Origin: Bacillota bacterium
GTDB taxonomy: Bacteria > Bacillota > Clostridia > Christensenellales > Aristaeellaceae
Direction: 5' to 3'
NCBI GenBank assembly: GCA_023413135.1
Contig: JAEZQK010000029.1
Span: 6,662 to 70,661, forward strand
Length of the DNA stretch: 64,000 nucleotides
The notes beneath the pieces were generated by a model. It saw only the letters and a program-made list of their open reading frames with translations, ran no database searches and was not told the origin of the DNA. A program made the translations under genes and the position numbers. Shown in pieces: positions 59,053 to 64,000 of this stretch; position 1 is the first letter of the stretch; each line of letters starts with the position of its first letter.

Positions 59053-60216
59053 ATGACAGCAAAATCAGTCAAAGCGCTTACCCTTCTTCTGGTTGCCGGC
59101 GCTTTGGGCGTGGCGGGGACGCTCTTTTATGAACAGCGTTCGTATAAGGAGCCGGTGGTGCCCAGCGAAAATATCACAACAGTAAAGAAGCTAAGCGACT
59201 ATTCCGGCGTGGTCAAGGGGACCGTAAACGATTGCAACGTTTACATATTCGACAGCGGCGTACCCGGTGGAACGATACTCCTCCTGGGCGGCACACATCC
59301 TGAGGAACCGGCGGCCAACGTGGCGGCTCAGGTGTTTACGGAAAACCTCAAGGTGACCCAAGGCAAGGTCATCGTTATTGACCGCTTCAACACAAGCGGG
59401 TCACTGTGCACACGTATAGGGGAGGCTTATCCCAGGTTTTTCACCATCGAAACCCCTTGGGGCGTAAAAAAATGGCGCTATGGCGACAGGACGGCCAGCC
59501 CGCTTGACTCCTGGCCCGACCCCGAAGCATATGTCCATTATCCAAGCGGGCAAAACCTGGCCTATATGGACATACGCAATATCAACCGCAACTGGCCGGG
59601 AAAGGCCGACGGCCTGCTCACGGAACGGACCGCTTATGCCGCCATGGAGCTCATCCGGGCGGAAAACGTAAACATGACTGTGGACTTCCACGAAGCGGAA
59701 CTTGAGTATCCGGTGGAGAACACGATCGTTACGCATGAAAAGGGGAATGAGGTCGCCGCCATGACCTCCATGATGCTTACGTCCCAGACGTTCGACGTGC
59801 CCATCGGCATGGAGTTTTCACCCAAAGCATTGCATGGACTAAGCCATCGTGAAATAGGTGACTACTCGGATGCCGTCTCCTACCTTTTCGAGGTGGCTGA
59901 GCCGATGCTGGACCGGATACGGGGCATCACGGATGAGGAGCTTCTTATGTCCGGCAAGGATCGTTTCGTGATTAAGGCGGGGGAGCATAAGCTTCTCTAC
60001 GCTCCCATTGACGAAAACGGATGGCCCATTGATAAGCGGATTGCCCGGCATGTGACTACAACCGTGACTCTCATTCAGGTCAATAATATGATGCATCCGG
60101 ATCAAACGATCCTCCTGGAGGGGATCCCATCGTATGATGATATCCTGGCGAATGGGACCGGCGCCTATCTTCATGATCCATCCAAGGTGCCGGCGGAGCG
60201 TGTGTACTTCGATTGA
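59053..60216 (+). CDS. Membrane-anchored M14/AspA-type deacylase
   Basis: A protein of 387 residues with a single N-terminal membrane helix (about 6-25) and an outside catalytic domain of the succinylglutamate desuccinylase/aspartoacylase family. The metal site has GGTHPEEPAAN (His82, Glu85), the substrate site has NINRNWPG, and VDFHEAELEYP carries the second His. Such enzymes remove acyl or glutamyl groups. Here it could trim polyglutamate ends. AAGGAGGG precedes the ATG. Confidence 0.82.
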   Translation: MTAKSVKALTLLLVAGALGVAGTLFYEQRSYKEPVVPSENITTVKKLSDYSGVVKGTVNDCNVYIFDSGVPGGTILLLGGTHPEEPAANVAAQVFTENLKVTQGKVIVIDRFNTSGSLCTRIGEAYPRFFTIETPWGVKKWRYGDRTASPLDSWPDPEAYVHYPSGQNLAYMDIRNINRNWPGKADGLLTERTAYAAMELIRAENVNMTVDFHEAELEYPVENTIVTHEKGNEVAAMTSMMLTSQTFDVPIGMEFSPKALHGLSHREIGDYSDAVSYLFEVAEPMLDRIRGITDEELLMSGKDRFVIKAGEHKLLYAPIDENGWPIDKRIARHVTTTVTLIQVNNMMHPDQTILLEGIPSYDDILANGTGAYLHDPSKVPAERVYFD

Positions 60217-60243
60217 GCTTGACGGGCACGGATGATGTTTTTC

Positions 60244-60271
60244 AAGCGGCTGCAGCCTATAGCAGCCGCTT
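60244..60271 (+). other. G/C-rich intercistronic hairpin
   Basis: A perfect 10-bp stem AAGCGGCTGC/GCAGCCGCTT (60244-60253 with 60262-60271) with only two T after it. It lies between the deacylase and pgsB genes. Confidence 0.55.
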
Positions 60272-60350
60272 TGTCGCGAAGGCTCGTTTAAAGATGAAGT
60301 GAAGGATAGGGATTCATATATGGTAATGGAATGGAACAGGTTGTTGAGCG

Positions 60351-61505
60351 ATGCCTGCATCTGATATTCGGATACTTTTGCTTGCTTTGACAGGTCTGTG
60401 TTTGCTATACCTATTTGCGGAAAAAAGGATGGCAGTTTATAGCCGCAAGCGGTTGGTACACGTTGTGCACGTCAACGGGATCCGTGGAAAATCCAGCGTT
60501 ACCCGGCTGATTGAGGCCGGCCTGCGGGCGGGGGGACTGCGCGTGTGTGCAAAGACCACCGGCACACTGCCTACGTTCATCGATGTTTTTGGCAAGGCAT
60601 ATCCCATTCGCCGGCTCGGGCCGGCAAATATCCGTGAGCAGCTCTACATGCTGCGCAAGGCGGCAAAGCAGCAGGCACAGGTTTTGGTCATTGAGTGCAT
60701 GGCGGTGGATCCGGCGCTCCAAAGATTAACGCAGCATCAAATGCTGAAAGCCGATATAGGCGTGATCACCAATATACGCCTTGACCATACGGAGGAAATG
60801 GGCGGATCCCTTGAGGAAATCTGCGATGCGCTGGCATCAACCATCCCGGAAAAAGGACAGCTTTTCACGGCGGAGCAGGCCCTTCTTGATAGATTGGCTG
60901 CCCGGGCCAAAGCACAACATACAAGCATCATGCAGTGCATCGCAGGTGTGCAGGATGCGCAAGAGTTTGGCGCCATCGATTTTCCCGACAACGTAGCGAT
61001 CGCCCTGGCGGTCTGCGCCGCGCTTAAAGTTCCCCGGCAGGCGGCGCTGGACGGCATGCGGGAAGGGTATCAAAGGGATCCTTACGCCCTGTCGCATCAC
61101 AGGCTGCCGGGTGGGGCTGTGTTTATCAACGGCATGTCCATCAACGACTATACATCTACGCTGCAGGTGCTGAACGCTGTGCTTGCGCAAGAGGAAATGA
61201 CGGGCAGGCGTTTGATCCTGCTGATCAACAACCGCGCCGACCGGATGTATCGAATAGAGCAAATGATACGCTTGGCCCGGGATGTTAGGCCCTTTGCCGT
61301 ATACCTGCTGGGGGCATACAGGCAGCTGGTTGCGCGCAGGCTGCGCGCCTTGGGCATGGAGCGGGTATCCATCATATGTGTACGGGAAATTGACTGGGGC
61401 ATGTTTGACAAAAATGATCTGATTTTTGCCATGGGCAATATCACAAATGCAGGCATGGAAGTGATGCGGGGCGTGAAAGAGGGAGGCGGTGTGGTTGTAC
61501 GATGA
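60351..61505 (+). CDS. pgsB: Poly-gamma-glutamate synthase subunit PgsB/CapB
   Basis: The 384-residue ligase, a Mur-ligase-like amide bond enzyme. An N-terminal membrane helix (about 5-22) is followed by the P-loop VNGIRGKSSVTRL (42-54). Later parts include ITNIRLDHTEEMGGSLEEI and FINGMSINDYTSTLQVL, the family pattern. It adds glutamate through its gamma-carboxyl with ATP. It overlaps pgsC by 17 bp, the usual arrangement. The start lacks a good ribosome site. Confidence 0.9.
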   Translation: MPASDIRILLLALTGLCLLYLFAEKRMAVYSRKRLVHVVHVNGIRGKSSVTRLIEAGLRAGGLRVCAKTTGTLPTFIDVFGKAYPIRRLGPANIREQLYMLRKAAKQQAQVLVIECMAVDPALQRLTQHQMLKADIGVITNIRLDHTEEMGGSLEEICDALASTIPEKGQLFTAEQALLDRLAARAKAQHTSIMQCIAGVQDAQEFGAIDFPDNVAIALAVCAALKVPRQAALDGMREGYQRDPYALSHHRLPGGAVFINGMSINDYTSTLQVLNAVLAQEEMTGRRLILLINNRADRMYRIEQMIRLARDVRPFAVYLLGAYRQLVARRLRALGMERVSIICVREIDWGMFDKNDLIFAMGNITNAGMEVMRGVKEGGGVVVR

Positions 61506-61923
61506 GGTCCTGATTCTGGGCATTTTGATCGCCTTTGCTTTTACAGAAATCACCGGCCTAAGCCCTGCCGGGCTGATCGTTCCCGCCTATATGGCGCTCA
61601 ACCTGAATAACCCGGCTCGGATTGTGATGACGGTTCTTGTCTCGCTGGCTGCCTTTGGAATCGTGCGGCTGCTGAGCCGGTTTGTTTTTCTGTACGGAAG
61701 GCGACGATATGCGGTGATGATCCTTGTATCCTTTGTACTGGCATGGCTGTTAGGCCTTTTTCCCCAAATCCCTTATCACCAGGGCATAATAGGGGTGCTG
61801 GTTCCCGGCATCATGGCCAATGAATTTGAAAAGCAGGGGTTCTTCAAATCGATTCTATCCATGATGATCGTAACCGGAATACTGGCGCTTTTGATGCTGC
61901 TTATTGAAATGCCGGTTTTTTGA
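61489..61923 (+). CDS. pgsC: Poly-gamma-glutamate synthase subunit PgsC/CapC
   Basis: An integral membrane protein of 144 residues with about four segments. It opens with WLYDEVLILGILIAFAFTEI and the conserved GLSPAGLIVPAYMALNLNNP. It forms the membrane core with PgsB for polymerisation and export. The GTG start at 61489 lies inside the pgsB end, so the two are coupled. Confidence 0.88.
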   Translation: MWLYDEVLILGILIAFAFTEITGLSPAGLIVPAYMALNLNNPARIVMTVLVSLAAFGIVRLLSRFVFLYGRRRYAVMILVSFVLAWLLGLFPQIPYHQGIIGVLVPGIMANEFEKQGFFKSILSMMIVTGILALLMLLIEMPVF

Positions 61924-61933
61924 GGGGATGAAG

Positions 61934-63013
61934 ATGCAAATAACTAAGCGGCCCATATTTGTGCTGGTTCTGGCCTTTATGACGATTGCCGGGTTCATGA
62001 GCTGTATCCTTTTAAGTGCCCGGACAGCGCCGCTTTCGTATGTGGCGGTTCAACTGGATGCGGCCGGCAGGATGCAGGCCTGCATGGATGAAGTGAAGGC
62101 GCAAAAAGCCGTGCTTGGTATTGCTCTATCCGATGAAGATGTGCATATGACCGGCATGCTGGGTGAGGAATACAACTTTATTACCACTACGCTTGGTTCC
62201 CTCGAGGCCAAGCGGACCACCGCCAATCCGGACATGGCGGCACTTGTGGTGCGCATGTTCTATGAAGCGGGGCTTAAACGTGGGGACCGCGTTGGCGCGG
62301 GCTTCTCCGGTTCCTTTCCGGCGCTTAACATAGCGGTCCTTGCAGCCTGCGATGCCATGGGCATAGAGGTGGTCTATGTTGCATCGGTCGGCTCTTCCAT
62401 GTACGGTGCCAATAATCCCACTTTCACTTTTCCGGAAATGGCTTGCCATTTGACGGATTCGGGGCTGATCGGCACGATGCCCGCCCTTATCACCCTGGGC
62501 GGTGATCAGGATATCGGCATCGGTATGGATGAACAATTGCTTGCATCCATCAGGCATCGTTTGGACAAGCTGCCGGTTCCTTTATTGATCGAACCGGACC
62601 TTGAGAAGAACATAACAAGGAGAATGGCGCTATATGATGAAGGCGGAATTGACCTGTTTGTATCGGTTGGCGGAAACTTGACTTCGCTGGGGAACGATGA
62701 GGATGCGTATTCTCAGGGGCAGGGTCTGCTTCGCCCTGTTCTATGGGGAAGAATCCGTCCCGACAGTGGGTTGATAGAGCGCTACCGCATAAAAGGCATT
62801 CCCGTAATCAACCTGCTGAATATACAGAAGATCTTTGCGGATTATGGCATGCCCTATGATCCCAAGACGCTGCCCGAGCGTGGAAAAGGCATCGTATATT
62901 GTACGCGCCAATATAATTCGGTTTTAATCATCGGTGCTCTTTTAACGACGTTCATCTTGCTGCTGTGGTATCGAAGGCTTTCCAAAAAGCATGAAACCGG
63001 TCATTTATGTTAG
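61934..63013 (+). CDS. Poly-gamma-glutamate system protein (PgsW-like)
   Basis: A 359-residue protein with one helix at each end (about 9-28 and 335-352) and a large outside domain. The domain has GDRVGAGFSGSFPALNIAVL and YVASVGSSMYGANNPTFTFP, typical of the poly-gamma-glutamate system protein family that occurs next to PgsBC in anaerobes. No PgsA/CapA gene is in the window. The ATG at 61934 has GAGGGG at a good distance. An ATG six bases earlier is too close to it. Confidence 0.8.
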   Translation: MQITKRPIFVLVLAFMTIAGFMSCILLSARTAPLSYVAVQLDAAGRMQACMDEVKAQKAVLGIALSDEDVHMTGMLGEEYNFITTTLGSLEAKRTTANPDMAALVVRMFYEAGLKRGDRVGAGFSGSFPALNIAVLAACDAMGIEVVYVASVGSSMYGANNPTFTFPEMACHLTDSGLIGTMPALITLGGDQDIGIGMDEQLLASIRHRLDKLPVPLLIEPDLEKNITRRMALYDEGGIDLFVSVGGNLTSLGNDEDAYSQGQGLLRPVLWGRIRPDSGLIERYRIKGIPVINLLNIQKIFADYGMPYDPKTLPERGKGIVYCTRQYNSVLIIGALLTTFILLLWYRRLSKKHETGHLC

Positions 63014-63160
63014 GGCACATAGAACCGTCAGACTGTGTTCCGAACCCGTCTTATGTGTTCTGCGTCCCCTGTGTTCCTCCAATACGTGAATCATATGCAG
63101 GGAGCAGCGAGTGCCACTCCCTGATGTTTAAGTTGGGGTCAACATCAACTGTTGTGCCTG

Positions 63161-63505
63161 TTAGCCTATCGGATCCTCGATCAAGGTTGCTACTCTGTAT
63201 TTGTGAAGGTGTCCGGCATTCACTGTTGTAACGCCTCTCAGGAAATGAACATGCCTGTCACCGACCTGGATGGCAAAGCCGGTCGTACCAAATGCATCGT
63301 GGAAGTGGCCTACATCAAAGTCTGTACGGAACCAAACATCATGAACGTGATTGTTTCCGATAAACCTTGCCTCGCTCGATACGGTGGCAAAGCGGTGGGT
63401 GTGCGGGGTTGCGCCTGCGACCTCCGTGCTGCCCTGTATCTCGTGAACGTGGAATTGCGTACCCGGTCTCACATTGCCACAATAATTGTTACTTCTGTAA
63501 TCCAT
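63161..63505 (-). CDS. YmaF-family His-rich protein
   Basis: This 114-residue protein has six H-x-H units: FHVHEIQGST, PHTHRFATV, NHVHDVWFRTD, GHFHDAFGT, RHVHFLRGVT and GHLHKYRVATLIEDPIG. That repeat and the closing segment are the mark of the YmaF family. It has no signal peptide. The ATG at 63505 has AAAGGAG upstream. It may bind metal, though no function is established. The gene is opposite to the polyglutamate operon and ends 147 bp from it. Confidence 0.85.
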   Translation of the reverse strand: MDYRSNNYCGNVRPGTQFHVHEIQGSTEVAGATPHTHRFATVSSEARFIGNNHVHDVWFRTDFDVGHFHDAFGTTGFAIQVGDRHVHFLRGVTTVNAGHLHKYRVATLIEDPIG

Positions 63506-64000
63506 AAGCTATGCTCCTTTGCTATTTACGGTACGTTTTATCAATAAGGATCTATGCGCGCAATGATTGATAGAAGGTTTCCATTATTTCATATTCAGGA
63601 AAATAAAACATGTTACTTGCCAGATAATCAATGCTGTGCCGAAGAACACGGGGGATGGAAAAACGTGAGGGAACGGCAGACAGCAGGCAGCTACTTCAAT
63701 TAAACAGATTTGTTACATTGTGATACAAAAACGCCACCGTCAAAAACGGTGGTGTCTTTGTGCTATTGTGTTATATCAAGCATACCAGTGTCATTCGCGC
63801 GGAAAGGCTTTATACTAATTCCAAACATTAATGCGTCGTTGCGGCGGATCTTTTCGCGCTACTTAAGCGTCGACTTGTACCCGGCTTGCTCAATCGGCGC
63901 GCTGCTGCGCTGCCGCTTGCATCGCTTGTATCGCAAGCTTCCTCCGCCCGGCTTATTGCCGCCACTGGCGGCAGCCGGGCTACGGAACCCAGCGTAGCGC
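63506..64000. other. Right edge without a supported gene
   Basis: Apart from the terminator at 63731-63755, no gene is supported. A leftward frame is open from the edge to a TAG at 63859-63861 (47 codons, Gly/Arg/Lys-rich) and may be the end of a gene beyond the window. Confidence 0.4.
63725..63755 (-). terminator. Terminator-like hairpin
   Basis: The 10-bp stem ACGCCACCGT with ACGGTGGTGT (63731-63740 with 63746-63755, one G-T pair), 5-nt loop, leads on the minus strand into a run of T (63730-63725). It would stop transcription coming from the right edge. Confidence 0.7.

Noticed and set aside
63152..63547. Rightward frame of 131 codons over the YmaF-like gene
   Set aside because: The leftward frame has six H-x-H units, the family ending and a good ribosome site. 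The rightward one has none of these.
1..64000. CRISPR arrays, rRNA genes and intact tRNA genes
   Set aside because: No regularly spaced repeats, no rRNA-like stretches and no complete cloverleaf were seen in the window.

Overview
The window joins a prophage (1 to about 25.7 kb) to bacterial chromosome (25.7-64 kb). The host looks like an anaerobic, Clostridia-like Firmicute of moderately high GC. The reasons are YesM/YesN-type two-component genes, sugar ABC operons without their own ATPase, a glycyl radical enzyme with its activase, strong AGGAGG ribosome sites, and a prophage in the style of clostridial siphophages. Both sugar-binding proteins have ordinary signal peptides with no lipobox, which is unusual for a monoderm and leaves a diderm lineage open.

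Prophage. Almost everything runs leftward. From the left edge: tape measure (cut by the window), tail chaperone pair joined by a textbook -1 frameshift site, major tail protein with an Ig-like tail domain, head-tail connection proteins, HK97-type capsid, protease and portal, terminase large and small, and an HNH nuclease. A terminator and an ArpU-like gene separate this late block from the early block. The early block holds an HUH-type Rep-like nuclease, a deoxyribosyltransferase-like protein, a Cys-rich/radical SAM fusion, a DUF3102 protein, PcfJ/PcfK-like proteins, many micro-ORFs and an excisionase-like protein. Rightward lysogeny genes (DUF6173, CI-like repressor, zinc-ribbon membrane protein, tyrosine integrase) face a Cro-like gene across a classic operator. 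The prophage ends in a displaced tRNA 3' half (attR, read as tRNA-Val GAC). The other end and the lysis genes lie left of the window.

Pectin-type sugar locus (26.0-41.8 kb). Two divergent operons leave a shared control region near 34.2 kb. Leftward: response regulator, histidine kinase, GH105, GH36-like, glycyl radical enzyme, activase. Rightward: GH4 with the CHEV motif of alpha-galacturonidases, binding protein, two permeases, an unclassified GH20/GH67-like hydrolase, aldo/keto reductase. Together they would sense, import and dismantle uronate- and galactose-containing oligosaccharides. The step done by the radical enzyme is unknown.

Patchwork (41.8-46.4 kb). Transposase scraps and a dispersed repeat of about 230 bp flank an AT-rich lipid kinase/PAP2 phosphatase pair and a secreted-protein gene broken by an in-frame TGA.

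Transport and regulation (46.4-54.8 kb). A second sugar ABC operon, a TetR/hydrolase divergent pair with its own operator, and a DrrAB-type exporter with a TetR regulator follow. The exporter ATPase has Gly in place of the Walker B Asp.

Poly-gamma-glutamate locus (55.0-63.0 kb). One consensus promoter precedes a secreted C69 peptidase, a DUF6305 protein, a DctM-like permease, a 56-residue membrane protein, a membrane-anchored metallo-deacylase and the polymer synthase genes PgsB, PgsC and a PgsW-like protein. The set suggests that making, trimming and re-importing the polymer or its glutamyl products are linked. A YmaF-like gene and a terminator follow.
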